Assembly: GCF_036323735.1 (NCBI RefSeq)
Contig: NC_086033.1
Coordinates: forward strand, 5,848,968-5,912,967
From: Rattus norvegicus
Lineage: Eukaryota > Chordata > Mammalia > Rodentia > Muridae
DNA: 64,000 nt
Direction: 5' to 3'
The notes under the pieces were generated by a model, which was given only the letters and a program-made list of their open reading frames with translations, was not told where the DNA came from and searched no databases. The position numbers and the translations under genes were made by a program. Below are positions 34,430 through 46,399 of the stretch, piece after piece; within the stretch, counting starts at the first letter, position 1, and each line of letters begins with the position of its first letter.

Positions 34430-35725
34430 AAGTTCTATGGCCTACCTGCTACCCAGCTCTCCCCAAAGCAACCAATTTCTATGGGGCCCTTTTCTGCAGC
34501 CTCTCCTGTGACCCGGGGAATATCCTTTGGTAACTTCTCCAAAGTTAGATATTTCTCTCTGCTTCATCGGATGTCATCAATGCTTTTGATGGGGAGAGTT
34601 GGTTACAACCCTGAATTGGAGAAGAGATTTTTGTTAGTACCCAAATCCCTAGGGACCATAAATGAGGGAGATTTCTATCAATAATAAATCTACACCTGAG
34701 ACGATGCACATACATACAGTCCAATTCCCAAAGTTTCCCTGTTTCCTAGAGGCCAATATATTTCTCCTATACTTTTAATTTTATAAAACCTGAATAATAT
34801 TTGCTTATTGTGCATTCCTTGATAGCCAGGACTATTTCGACATACACGTCCATGTATTTCACAAAGTCAATGGTTAATAATCCTACTTCTTGCAATAAAA
34901 ACTCCCTTTTATTGGGAATATAGGGGATCAGATACAGGACAAATATAAAATCATAAATTTCTGTCCCTTCTTTTACATATTAAGTTGGACATCATCCCTT
35001 TCTCAAATACACTCAGACAATTAAATTGGTCATCAGTGAGTAAAGGTCAACCTGGACTGCGTGTTCCTCCATTGTAGCCCGATAGCCATCACTTCTCCAA
35101 TATCTGTCTTCCTTAATTTCCAAGTCCAGGCATGAGGATATTGGGGGTTGCCCCTTGATACTTTATTCCTAACAAACATAAGAATCAGCAGGATGGGGAG
35201 GGAGTCGAAGGGCCTGAGGTCAGGTTAAACCTCAATTTTAGTGGGTCCATAAGTTCAGGGGAAAGTCCATTTGGCATTGTCATCTGTGGCTTCTGTGTTC
35301 TTATCCTAGGTGTGCTCAGTCTGTGCTATGACGCCTCCTAACCTCACAGATGTAAGAGACAAAAACATGTATGTCTTTTCTGGGAAGGGCTCTGCCTCTG
35401 ACTCCCACCTGGAGTTGGAAAGCATCGCTATGCAAAGCTCAAAACAGAGGAGTGGAGATGATGGACGCCTCAGAAGTTTAGGGTCATTTCTTCCAAATAA
35501 GGCACAGATTTTTCCAATGTAATTTTTCCTTTCTTCTTTCACCCATGTTAGCTGGCTTCTTTCCTGGCCTGAAGTATACTGGAGTCCAATCTTTTGGATG
35601 ACTGAAGCATCTTTTTGTGAGATGACAGGCACACCAAGGGGCCTGCTGCATACAGGCTCCTATCACCAAGGAAGTTGTTGCTACAGAATCTTGGCATGGC
35701 GGCAGCAGCACACGATCTCTCAGTC
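34430..35725 (-). other. Upstream module of gene C
   Basis: Aligns with copy D upstream (4180-5060) and partly with gene A upstream. The 70-108 codon frames inside are not shared and are taken as chance. Confidence 0.45.
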
Positions 35726-35729
35726 TTCT

Positions 35730-36530
35730 CTGCTGCAATTGCTAAAAGAATAATAGGGTTGTTTGTTTGTTAATATTTTATTGGAAATACCTACAATGCT
35801 GGTCAGTGTTGATACATGCCTTTAATCCCAGCACCCATAAAGTTTTTTTCTCCTTTTTTCTCTTCTTTTTTTGCAATTGTTGTTAGAATTCCCATTGTTT
35901 TCTTTGGTAATTCCCTCTATTTATTCTGTACCTAGAATGTTACCCACACTCTTCATGGCCCTATTCTTCATGTTAAAGATTTTATTCTTACCACCCACAC
36001 CGCACATGATCACATTATTTACTTTCAAATAAGAAAAACAGGCATGAAAAAGAGAGTTAACTCATATGGTCTCAGGTAATCAACACATCAGGAGTTTCAA
36101 CTAGGCTGCTCTACGTTCCAGCTCACTGGATGCAGGCCTGAGTCCATGGGGTATCTTGGAAAGGCAGAAGAACACACTACCTCACAGCTCTCTCTGCTAG
36201 CAACTGCTAGAATTGTGACAGGACCTGTGTTTGTTTATTAGAAATATCTACAAAGCCTATCGCAGTTGGCACACACCTTAATCCCAGCATTCAAAATTTA
36301 TTTTAATCATTGATGTTGTTTTTGTTTGGTTTTTGTTTTTAATCCCCCCAGCTAATTGCTCTATACCTAGAATGTTAAGCACATGCTCTGGAGGAACCTA
36401 TTCATGTTAGGCAATGCTTTTATTTTTACCAACCACTCCACAGATGATCCCATTATTTACTTTCAAATAAGAAGACAGTCATAGAGAAGTGAGTTAACCA
36501 GTATGCTCTCACAGAAGAAACACATCACGA
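35730..36530 (+). repeat. Local tandem duplication, two units of about 0.4 kb
   Basis: Unit 1 (about 35730-36110) and unit 2 (about 36180-36530) share in order: TTTATTGGAAATACCTAC / TTTATTAGAAATATCTAC, a B1 scrap (CTTTAATCCCAGCA / CCTTAATCCCAGCA), TACCTAGAATGTTA and ATTATTTACTTTCAAATAAG. Both are strongly diverged. Confidence 0.7.
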
Positions 36531-36564
36531 CTATGGAATGGCAACCCAACCTTTTGCATTTGTT

Positions 36565-37865
36565 ATGCCTTTTAAATTTTTTTATTCTTTATATGTTTTT
36601 AGTTACATTCAAATGTTACAGCCTTTCTCTGTTTCACACCCATATCCCCCCTACTCCATCCCCCTCAACCTGTTTCTCTGAGGGTATTCTCCCACCCACC
36701 CAACACTTTCTGCCACACTGCCCTGACATTCTTCTACACTGGGGCATATAGCCTTCGCAGGAACAAGGGCTTCTTCTCTCATTGAAGCCCAACAAGCCAA
36801 TCCTATTCTACATATGCTCCTGGAGCCCTGGGTCTGTCCATGTGTACCATTTGAATGGTGGTTTAGTCTCTTAGATCTGTAGTTGGTTGGTATTATTGTT
36901 GTTATGGGGTTGCTAACCCTTTCAGCTCCTTCAATCCTTTCTCTGCCTCCTCCATTGTTCTCAGTTCAATGGTTGACTTCAAACATCCGCCTCTGTATTT
37001 GTCATGCTCTGGCAGTGCCTTTCAGAAGACAGCTATATCAGGCACCTGTCAGCTCGCACTTCTTGGCATCACCAATATTGTCTGGGTTTGGTGGATGTAT
37101 ATAGACTGGATCCCCAGTTAGGGCAGTCCCTGGGTAGCCTTTCCTCCTGTCTCTGCTCCAGACTTCATCTCCATACTTCCTCATGTGAATATTTTTGTTT
37201 CCCCTTCTGAGAGGGACTGAAGCTTCCACACTTTGGTCATCCTTCTTGAGCTTCATGTGGTCTGTGGATTGCATCTTGGGTAATCTGAGATTTGTGGCTA
37301 ATGTCCACTTATCAGTGAGTGCATACAATGTGGGTTTTCTTGTGATTGGGTTACCTCATTCAGGATGATATTTTCTAGTTCCTTCCATTGCTGTAAGATT
37401 TCCATGAGGTCATTGTTCTTGATAGCTGAGTAGTACTCCACTGTGTAGATGTACCACATTTTCTGTATCCATTCCTCTGTTGAAGGGCATCTGCGTTTTT
37501 CCCAACTTCTGGCTGTTATGAATACAGCTGCTATGAACATAGTGGAGCATGTGCCTTCATTGTATGTTGGAGCATCTTTTGGTTATATGTCCAGGAGAGG
37601 TATAGCTGGGTCCTCAGGCAGTGCAATGTTCAATTTTTGAGGAAACTCCAGACCGATTTCCAGAGAGGTTGTCCAATTTGCAATCCTACCAACAGTGGAG
37701 GAGTGTTCCTCTTTCTCCGCATTCTCGCCAGCATCTGCTGACACCTGAGTTTTTGATCTTAGCCTTTCTGACTGGTGTGAGGTGGAATCTCAGGGTTATT
37801 TTGATTTGTGTTTCCCTAATGACTGAGGATTTTGTACATAACAGAAGGCATTTTAAGAAATGATG
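36565..37865 (-). mobile_element. Antisense L1, 3'UTR and end of ORF2
   Basis: From the complement of the L1 3'UTR (36600-36900) into the complement of the ORF2 end (37038-37860; e.g. minus-strand MEILQQWKELENIILNEVTQ at 37420). The frame is broken. Confidence 0.8.
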
Positions 37866-39120
37866 CTACCCTAATTGGTGGTCTGCATGTAGTTGAGTGC
37901 CAATGGATCCATTTCTCTCTCTACACAGTTGAAGTCCAAGTGAATCAAGGAAATCCACATAAAACCAAACATGCAGAAGCTAATAGAAGGGAAAGTGTCG
38001 CAAAGTTCCTAGAACACATATGCACAGGACAAAGTTTTCAGAACACAATACCAAAGGGTCAGGCTCTAAGATCAACAGTAAATGTATGAAATCTCAACAA
38101 TCTGAAACTTTCTTTAAAGCAAAGGACACTGCCAATAGGACAAAACAGCAAGCTACAGATTCGGAGAAGAGTTTTACCAACCCTACATCTGAGAGAGTGG
38201 GATGTAGAGAAAGTGGAACACTCCTCCATTGTTGGTGCGATTACTAGCTGTATAGCCACTCTGGATATCAATGTGGAGGATAATGGGAACAATGCAAATA
38301 GCTTTACCTGAAGACCCAGCTTTAACACTCACTTCAGTGCATATACTCAAACATGATCCACATATGACAAGGACGTGTGGATGAATATGTTCATAGCAGC
38401 CTTACTTATATTAGTCAAATGCTGGGAACAACCACGATAGACCTCAACTCAACTGAGGAATGAGTATAAGAAGTGCGCTCTATTCAAACAGAGGAACAGT
38501 ACTCGGGTATCAAAGATGAATACACCAAGAACTTTGTAGGCAAAGGGATGGAACTGGAAAATAGTGAAGTAACAGAGATCGAAAAGGACATAACATGGGA
38601 TGCATTTAGTGACAAATGGATGTTAGCCCAAAAGTTCAGAAGACCCACTATACAATTCATTGATCATATGAAGGGTAACATGTCAGAAGGCCAAATTGTG
38701 GATGCTTGAACCCACTTAGAAGGGGAAGAACATAATCATGGGAGGCAGAAGGATGGAGGGACCTAGGTAGAGGCAGGGAAGGATGGACAAGGGGTGGGGG
38801 GAGTAGCAACAATGAAAAGAGACAAGAGAGAAACCCAGAGGAAAAGTGGAATCAATGACAATAAGCATCAGTGGTGGGTAGTGAACTTGGGTAACCCAAA
38901 TGGAAAATGAAGAACCAGTGGAAGGGGAAGCCCTGGGTCCTGCTAAGACTGAACCCCCAGTGAACTAGACTGTTGGGGGGAGGGCGGCAACGGGGGGAGG
39001 GTTGGGAGGGGAACACCCATAAGGAAGGGGAGGGGGGAGGGGGATGTTTGCCCGGAAACCGGGAAAGGGAATAACACTCGAAATGTATATAAGAAATACT
39101 CAAGTTAATTAAAAAAAAAA
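37866..39120 (+). mobile_element. Sense L1, end of ORF2 and 3'UTR
   Basis: It starts in late ORF2, includes degenerate KGMELENSEVTEIEKDIT, a G-rich 3'UTR (38970-39050) and the tail ATAACACTCGAAATG plus poly-A. It lies head to head with the antisense L1 at 36565-37865. Confidence 0.8.
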
Positions 39121-39124
39121 AGAA

Positions 39125-39650
39125 ACAAAAAAAAAAAGAAAATGAAGAAGTCAAAATGTTCTCATTCGCAGATGGCGTGATACTATTTTAAAAACTCTAG
39201 AAATGTATCACCGTCTCTTAAGACTGATAAATACATTCATAAAAGCACAATACAATGGGAACACACAAAATTTCTTAGCCTTCCTTTATGCCAATCCAAA
39301 TCATACCGTGAGAAAATCTGGGAAAAATTCCCCTCATAATCATCTGAAAATATAAAATAAAATAATGTGGATCAAAACATTTAAAATGCAAAGGCAACTA
39401 TGAATTAGCTAGAGGTGATGCTAAATAGAGACAATTTGTCTCTAAAAAAATTAAGTTTCTTAAAGCTGAAAATACATTCATAAAAGTAGTAGAATGCAAA
39501 ATAACACACAAAACTCTTTATCTTTCCTGTATACCAATAAAAAACCATGGGAAAGAAATCAGGGAAATATTCTACTCAAAATACTCTTAAAATATATAAC
39601 AAAATACTGTGGATTAGCTTACTTATAAAGCATACTATTAGTAAGAAGAC
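39125..39650 (+). mobile_element. L1 ORF2 fragment with internal duplication
   Basis: It begins AGAAGTCAAAATGTTCTCATT, like the reverse transcriptase part of L1 ORF2. It carries two related blocks (39180-39420 and 39420-39640), both with AATACATTCATAAAAG. Degenerate. Confidence 0.6.
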
Positions 39651-40149
39651 ATATGAAGTACCCACGATCCATCCTGAATACATATAAGAACTTTCCAGCT
39701 GATGTTCTGAAAGACCTTAAAGACTTGAATAAATCAAAGCTTTTATATCTTTATGGATAAGTAGATAATATAATAAGGTCAGTTTTTGATGAATTAATAA
39801 AATTAATACAATAAATAGTGATTAGAAAATTTTACTACAATAAATCACCCACTTTTATGAAACATATGAATTTGAATATAAATATTCTACTATGGGAAAA
39901 AGGACAACTTTTAAAGTACAAAGAGCTAACATGTTTAGAAAGATAATTTTAAAGAGAAAAAAAAGAGGAAGGAAAAATTGTCATGAGAAAAAAATGTGAT
40001 AGTTACCTAAGCAGTGTGATGCGGTTGGCAGAGCGAATATTTCAACAGATTAGTGTGTCCAGGAACTGTGTGTATTGATTTTAAAACCTGCAGGAGGAGG
40101 GACTATCAGAGCAGATCTCAAGAAAATTCCGATTGTTCAAGTTAGTTTC

Positions 40150-40480
40150 CTATTGTTATAGGAAACATAAAAATGCCACTGTGGGAAAGTGAAGGTTTTA
40201 TTCACCCCATAAGTTACAGTTCATCATTAATGGAATACGAGATAAGAACAGAAGGCAGCAGCTTGACAACAGAGAGGAACTCTGCTTACTCATCTGCTCA
40301 GCTACCTTTCTCTATGACCTCTCCTCCCCTTACTAGGGCTGGTACCACCCACAGTGGGCTAAATCAAATACATCAACTGCCATCAAGAAAATGCCAAAGA
40401 CACATGACTGCCAGCCATTCTGATGGCGTCAATTGCTCAAGAATGCACCATTTAGACAGCTACAATTAGCCATCACAGTA
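40150..40480 (-). mobile_element. Interspersed rodent repeat, family not assigned
   Basis: Contains GGGCTGGTACCACCCACAGT and AAATACATCAACTGCCATCA-type text that is common across rodent genomes. No coding potential. Confidence 0.4.
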
Positions 40481-40584
40481 AGGTATAAAAGGAAAATACA
40501 AACCTTAGCCTATTCCAGAGAAAAGTAACACTTCATGAATAGAATTTGAGGTCACAAGTGAAGTTTCATGTGAGGAAGAAATTA

Positions 40585-40930
40585 GAAGGAATTATGACAG
40601 AAATCAAACTTTATTTAAAATAAAAAGTGACAAGTCAAAGCCACAAATAAAATGTTGGTAACTTTGACCTCTTCAAACCTCTTCTTGAGGCTGCAGGGTG
40701 GACACAGGGCATGGCTGTTGGCTGGCACCACCATGGCCCATTCACTGTTTTGGTGAAGGATTTTTCCATCAGAAGCCTTAGCCTTAGTACAGAGGCCAGG
40801 TCCCAAGTACTAATCATAGTCAGTCAATTGGATGACAGATCTTGTGCTCCAAAGAAATGGAAGAGTCCATTTAGTCATGATTTCAGGATGGCTCTAACTC
40901 ATTTCAGAGTCATAGATATTGCAAGCATCT
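40585..40930 (-). pseudogene. Possible processed pseudogene, parent unknown
   Basis: The minus strand has an open piece (KASDGKILHQNSEWAMVVPA, then CPPCSLKKRFEEVKV) ending in LTCHFLF and AATAAA near 40613. That order looks like a coding end plus polyadenylation signal. Upstream the frame is broken by stops. Parent gene not identified. Confidence 0.3.
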
Positions 40931-41189
40931 AGAACACCAAAAGACCCATTGTCTCACACCAGTATTCTCTGCTGTGCCCTCAGTCACCACGGTAATAATC
41001 AGTGGTGAGCTCTATAGTATTATTTGTTCCAGTTTCCTGGTGGTGCTGCCTCCAAACCCTGTTTCTTTGACCCAGACAGAAGCTTCAAGTAAAATAATAA
41101 ATACTTTTTGCATTGAAAGCCATTGGTAGCTTGTAGTTGTAGTTAACAATGAAGACCTCAAGCAATCTTCCCTCAGTCCTCCTGTTTTA

Positions 41190-41285
41190 GCAAGGGTTTT
41201 TTTTTTTTTCTTTTGCTTTCTGTTTCGTTTTGGTTGTTTTTTATTTTATTTTGTTTTATTTCGTTTTGTTTTTCTTTTTGTTCTA
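41190..41285. repeat. T-rich (TTTTG/TTTTA)n tract
   Basis: A simple T-rich stretch, probably the complement of a retroposon tail. It yields only spurious frames. Confidence 0.7.
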
Positions 41286-41529
41286 TTCTTCTTAGGGTGC
41301 ATGGAGTGGTCAAGAAGTGGTCGGAAAAAGGTCAAGTACAAATTCAGATGCACAGAAAGACCCCAGTCTTTCTGGCAGGTCCACTGTGTTTCCTGCATTA
41401 GGGCTTTTTCCCTTTTGCCTTACATGTTACTCATTTTCACTCTCTTGCATGCTTTTATCCAGTCATAATTAGTAACATATCTATCATAATTATTTGAATT
41501 TCAATTATCCAATTCTAACTACTCTATCT

Positions 41530-42100
41530 CCTATCCCAAACCAGAGACAGGCGTTGAGTCCCGTAGGGTGTGGTTTTGATGCTTAGATCAGGAATCTTCC
41601 TGTGAACACTGATCCCTGATAGTTCAATAAAGATGCTGTTGGCCAACCAGCTGGGTGGCATAGGCAGGTCTTCTAGTTTTCCTCCAGGCAGGCTAGGAGA
41701 CACAAGGGAGGAGAAAGGATTTAATACTTCAGAGGGAGTAAAACTACCAGCCATTTGAGATCTAGGACTGAGTGGCAATTGGTGGCCTCCCAGACTGGGC
41801 TTGGTGTAGCAGGCAGGAGGTTAGAAACACAATAAGCTGATTTGGGGAGCTGAGCTATGACTAAAGGCACCTGAGCAACTGAGCTGAGGGCAGATTTAGA
41901 GGTGCTGAGTTGGGAGTAAAAAGGAGGGCATCCTATTTGGAGGAGGCTTAGAAGAACCTGTCCACTGAGCCATCTCATCAAAAGTATCTTAATGTGTGTG
42001 TCTTTTATGTGCAATCCAAAGAAACCTGATGGCTTGGTCTGCCTAGAGCTTAAAGTGAGGCAGTAGAAACAACACTCTACAGAGTCCTATGTGAGCAATC
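41530..42100 (+). other. LTR-like remnant, family unknown
   Basis: It contains CAATAAAGATGCTGTTGGCC, typical of rodent LTR 3' parts, and purine-rich sequence. No ends or target duplication are recognised. Confidence 0.3.
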
Positions 42101-42109
42101 CATGGGCAT

Positions 42110-43290
42110 TAAGGAGCGAATCCAAAGTCACCTTGACTAAGAGAGTTAGAGCTGACCCAGATGTAGCTTTTCACTATAACCATCCCTTCCTTTTGATCTT
42201 TTAGTGTGCCATTTGTTCAAGAATATTAGTGAGGAGGAGAATATGACTCTAAAGGTTATTCTTGGTTGTTAAATTGTCTTCATCTGAGATTACCAAACCA
42301 CAAAAGTAGAGGGGAAATCTGTGAGGGATTTCCGTTTAATGTAAATTCAAATTTACTTGTAATCTGGATATTTGAGGTAGGAAGTCATACCTTTAACCCA
42401 GAACTTTAATCCTGATCTTCTTTTTTCTTTTTTAGTCATCTACAGATACATCATTATTAGGAATGTGTCCTTCTCACTGGAGACCAGAGAAGAGACCTAC
42501 AGTTCTATGATACTTAAATGTCATAGCAAGACATCAAAACAAAATGTCAAAGTGTGAATGGAGGAAATTATTTAGGACAGTGTTTTGCAAACAAGTTTTG
42601 ATACAGATATTCTTGGTAGGAGAGCTCTGCAATTTTGCATTTCATATTTGACTTTGCTGGTACTCTGACTAGGATCAACATAAAACTTCTTGGGATTTTC
42701 TTAATCTCCTTTACGAATAGAGATGAATGCACCATCAGCTCTGTCATCTATGTTATTATGGCTACAGTGAGGACCAAGTATGCTAAAGCTCTTCATCTGA
42801 TTTTTCAAACAGCGTGCTCATACAAGTGTGAACTTCTGTGGGTTGTGGGAGGGCAAGGTTGAGAACACTGGCTGAGAGCTGTGAATGGAGAAGTGGGACG
42901 GTGCATGCAGGAGGGAGGGAAAGGCCTGAGTGTGGCTCATGAACAAATTCACAATATCCATTGATTTAATAACCATTCAGGAAGTGGACTTCTGCAAAAT
43001 GACTTCAGCTGACCAGCATGGCGGGAAACCAGAAACAGATTCAATGGGGATTTAGATCAACTGGATGGGAAACATGGGCTTAGAGGCAGAGACGTGTCAG
43101 CACATGAAGAGTGGAAAATCAAGCCAGTGTGGTCTGTTAAGCTTCTCATCCCCATGGTTAGAGGCAAACAGCAACAAGTTTTAGCACTGAGGAAAAGAAG
43201 AAATAAAAGCCAATTTGTTGAAAATCCCCATCACCAAAAAGTAGTGACATCCTCTGTGATGCACATCATCTCTCAGGGGCACGGGCCATC
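42110..43290. other. Left edge of unit B and flank
   Basis: No gene seen. The part near 43150-43290 may be the 3' untranslated end of the Glrx retrocopy (minus strand). The unit A counterpart lies outside the window. Confidence 0.35.
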
Positions 43291-43292
43291 GG

Positions 43293-43432
43293 AATGGCTG
43301 GATGATGGCTCTCGGCATGGGCTCTGCCTGCACCCCTTTCCTAACTGCAGAGCTCAAATCTGCTTCAGCTGGGTCATCAGCTCCCCATTCTGTTGCATGG
43401 AGATCAGATCGCTGCGTCTGCATATGCAGTAT
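43293..43432 (-). pseudogene. Glrx: Glutaredoxin-1 pseudogene, unit B, C-terminal half
   Basis: This matches positions 1-140 of the window (the C-terminal coding part and 3' flank). It is separated from its N-terminal half by the provirus at 43433-49411. The 4-bp GTAT at 43429-43432 is the target duplication. Confidence 0.8.
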
Positions 43433-43977
43433 TGTAAGACTCTCAGAGAGAATCTTCCCTCAGGAGGGAGATCCTCAAGCCCAATGACCAGACCGAGTCC
43501 ACAGGCTGCAATCTGCAAGAGGATTTTTATTGATCAGGATACACAGGTATCTGTGGGCGTCCCAGTCAATTCGGAAGACTGGCGCGCCTAGCAGAGCCAG
43601 GGTGGGCTTTTTATAGTATTTTGGGGAGCAGAAGCAGGCTTACAGAAGCAGATGCATGGTTACAGGGATGTGATTGGTGGAGTAAATGAGGCATACGTGT
43701 ATGTTACCTATTTTGGCTATAATCATAACAGTGAGTTAGCAAAAAGTACATGGTGGTCAGGGCTTCCGGGGGGTCAGGGACTTTTTCTTTTTTCTGCCAG
43801 GTGGCCCATGGAGCAGTGCCCATAATTTAGTCTGGTTTCTGCATTTTGTTTTCTTTTATGGTCTGTTTCATCTAAATGATGGGTCAGCTTGTCCCACATA
43901 TCTAAAAACTTACTTTTTACTTCTATAGTTGAGGGCCTTGGGCTTGTACAATTCCCTTTCTGGGAGGGGGTCTTTCA
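43433..43977 (-). repeat. 3' LTR of the provirus
   Basis: 545 bp, identical to the 5' LTR except for five substitutions. It ends TGTAAGAC on the plus strand, directly next to the GTAT target duplication. Confidence 0.9.
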
Positions 43978-43997
43978 TTCCCCCATTTTCTTTTTTT
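43978..43997 (-). other. Polypurine tract
   Basis: A purine run on the minus strand (A-rich, then GGGGGAA) directly upstream of the 3' LTR, interrupted by one T. It is the plus-strand primer of reverse transcription. Confidence 0.75.
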
Positions 43998-44650
43998 GTC
44001 CTTGAGTGGAATCTTCCACTCAACTTGTTTTAGGTACCTCTGGTTTTTTTTTTTTCACCATCTGATACTGTTTTCTCAGCACAAAAGTTTGAATGACTGA
44101 AAGTCTGTATCTCTTATTATTCCTGTCTGATCTGCATAGAAACAACATTCTTCTTTTAGTGTAGCACACAGACTCTTTCTTTAAGGAATATCAGGTCTAA
44201 TCTTTTCCTATTTTGAAGGACTACCTCTGAGAGGGAGGTTAGGTATTCTTGGAGGTCAGCTAAAAAGTCTTTTTTACTCTTTTTATATCTGAGTCAATGG
44301 CAGTTCTGAATTCTCTATAAGCCTTGCATTGTAAGGCAACAGCAGATGTCCTTGTGCTGCCCTTGTAGCACCTGGATAGCCTTAAATAATTCTCAACTCT
44401 CTTTTGTGTCTTATTAAGTCTTTAGCATCAGGATTCTAATCTGGACACTATCTGAACCTATACACCAAGGTCTTTTAGAACTTCTAAACTTATATAGGTT
44501 GTGATCCCTGAGGCACAGTCCCAAGAAGTGTTAGGAGTACTAACATATGTAATGTTACATCATTTGTAATAAAAATCAAGCCTATCCTTACACCTATTCC
44601 GAGGGAACCCAGGGCAAACAGGCAAACATGAAATTCTTGTTAGCAACCTC
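43998..44650 (-). pseudogene. env: Provirus env trace
   Basis: A hydrophobic leader-like stretch and, near 44140-44170, a decayed match to the cysteine-rich CX6CC region of the transmembrane subunit lie only a few hundred bases beyond integrase. Nearly the whole surface subunit is therefore deleted. Many stops are present. Confidence 0.45.
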
Positions 44651-44779
44651 CCAGTCACTTAAGTCTAGGGAGCTTTTTGAAGATCTGAGTGTCCCTCTAG
44701 GTCCCAGCTCTCAGCCCCAACAGCTAGTACGCTGCTGGTGAGGGCTGAGAATTGACGGCTGTCAGGGTGGTCAGCAGCA

Positions 44780-45470
44780 CCAGGTACGGTCCTTTCCATC
44801 GAGGCTCGAGTGTCTGGGCTCAGTGTAGCTGTAGTCTCTAACCTGGAGCTGATGACATGTCTCAGGGGTCTCCGGGGCATAGGCTGCTGTCAGCTGTGAG
44901 CAGATTTCTTTCTGTATCACCTGTAGGTCTTTTAGCCTGGCATATAAATCATTATTACTATGACATGTTGGTTCAGTAACATCATCTAATACAGTCAGGG
45001 GAGCTGAGGCCCCATATAAGATCTCAAAGGGGTAAGGCTGAATCTGGAAGGGGTATTTCTTGCTCTGAAGAGAACAAGAGGGAAGGAGTGTCACCCAGTC
45101 TGTGCCAGTCTCCATGGTCAATTTGGTCAGGGTCTCTTTTAGAATTTTATTTATTTACTCTACTTGTCCTGAACTTTGAGGTCTGTAAATACAACGTAAT
45201 TTTCAATTGACCTCTAAATACTTGGCCACACCCTGGCTTACCTTGGCAACGAAAGTAGGGCTGTTGTCTGACCAGATTACCTTGGGCATTCCAAATCGGG
45301 GGAAGATTTCTTCCAGTATCTTCTTGATGATTGTAGAGGCTGTCTCTTGTTTGGTGGGGAAAGCTTCTATCTATTCCTGAAAAGATATCTATAAACACTA
45401 GGAGACATTTATAACCATATTTTCCTGGTTTTATCTCTGTGAAGTCCACTTCTCAGTAGTATCCAGGCCG
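44780..45470 (-). pseudogene. pol: Provirus integrase remnant
   Basis: The catalytic-core start (MDFTEIKPGKYGYKCLLVFI) is at 45449 downward. The second acidic segment (DNSPTF) is near 45265, in a shifted frame. The C-terminal domain (YPFEILYGA) is at 45020-45060. Because of the shifts and stops no continuous integrase can be read. Confidence 0.7.
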
Positions 45471-45785
45471 TTCCCCACGGAGCCTCCTACCACAGTCAAC
45501 TTTCCTGAAAACAGTTACCTTTTGGCATGGTATACATCAGTGCACTATCTGTTCCACGAGATACTTGAGACCTGTGACATAATATTTAGTTTTTGAAAAC
45601 GTCTGGATGAGTTTGCTTACCCCTAAGTGAGTCTATTGATGCATTTGTTTTATCATGGCCTCTGCCTATTTTTGTAGCAGGATCTTCTTTCTTGTTGAGG
45701 TGTACCAGAGTCTCTTCCTCGGCCTGGCTGGGTCATGTAGGGCCCTTAACAGAGCCAGAATCTCTTTTTTTCTTGCCCTCAGATG

Positions 45786-46080
45786 TCAGCAGGCCCCTCT
45801 GCTGCTGTCCACAGAGATGTTAAGTCTCTTTCTCAGTTCAAGGGCTTTGGTGAGGGGAGCGAGCTCTACTCTCTGAGTAGAAGTGCCTTCTGGTAGGGCC
45901 TGAGCCCATATGACTCTGTTTCCATCTACCACTGCTGCCCCAGCCCATTTTTTCCTTCTGTAAGAAGCTGCTCCCATCTATGAACCAGATGGCATCTACC
46001 TCCTCTGCTGGCTGATCAGTCCGATCTTTATGCCACTCTTTAGTGAGCTCCTGCTGACAGTCATGAAGGGGGGTGTCTAG
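45786..46080 (-). pseudogene. pol: Provirus RNase H remnant, joined directly after protease
   Basis: It contains AAVVDGNRVIWAQALPEGTS and QRVELAPLTKALEL, typical of the gammaretroviral RNase H domain. It starts only about 50-100 bp after protease sequence, so the roughly 1.5-kb reverse transcriptase domain is deleted. Frames change inside it. Confidence 0.65.
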
Positions 46081-46129
46081 GTCGGGGTCCGGGAGCAGGG
46101 TTGCAGGGTTTAGACTCGTAGGGGCAGTC

Positions 46130-46330
46130 TGGAATCACAAGGAACAAGTGGGATACCCGGCCCACGCCAAGGTCCACTGTTCTTCGGGTAGTCCATGAGT
46201 ATCATTTGTTGCCGGTAGTCCCCTGTACTCAAGGTCTTTTGCTGGACACTAGCCCATTTGGGCGTAGGAGCACAGAGTGTTGGGCCCCCATATTCACAAA
46301 ACAGCTGGGCGGGCTTCCCTTCTATCTTAG
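46130..46330 (-). pseudogene. Provirus protease remnant
   Basis: Protease-like sequence follows the nucleocapsid. The active-site triad position reads Asn instead of the catalytic Asp (codon 46292-46294), followed by MGAQHS. The C-terminal part (LGVGRVSHLFLVIP) is recognisable after a frame change. Catalysis should be lost. Confidence 0.6.
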
Positions 46331-46399
46331 CGCATAGCCAGCACTCTAGGACCAAGAGGCTTGCCTTCCGGGTTGCTGGAGAGGCCCTTCTTGTTCTTC

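Noticed and set aside
35730..36530. CRISPR-like or regularly spaced repeats
   Set aside because: Only two diverged units exist; the sequence is rodent nuclear DNA and no short spaced repeats were seen anywhere.
36565..39120. Single L1 with 5' inversion (twin priming)
   Set aside because: Both halves carry their own 3'UTR, so they are two separate head-to-head L1 insertions.
43094..43591. 165-codon plus-strand frame
   Set aside because: It runs antisense through the Glrx pseudogene and into the retroviral LTR; chance frame.
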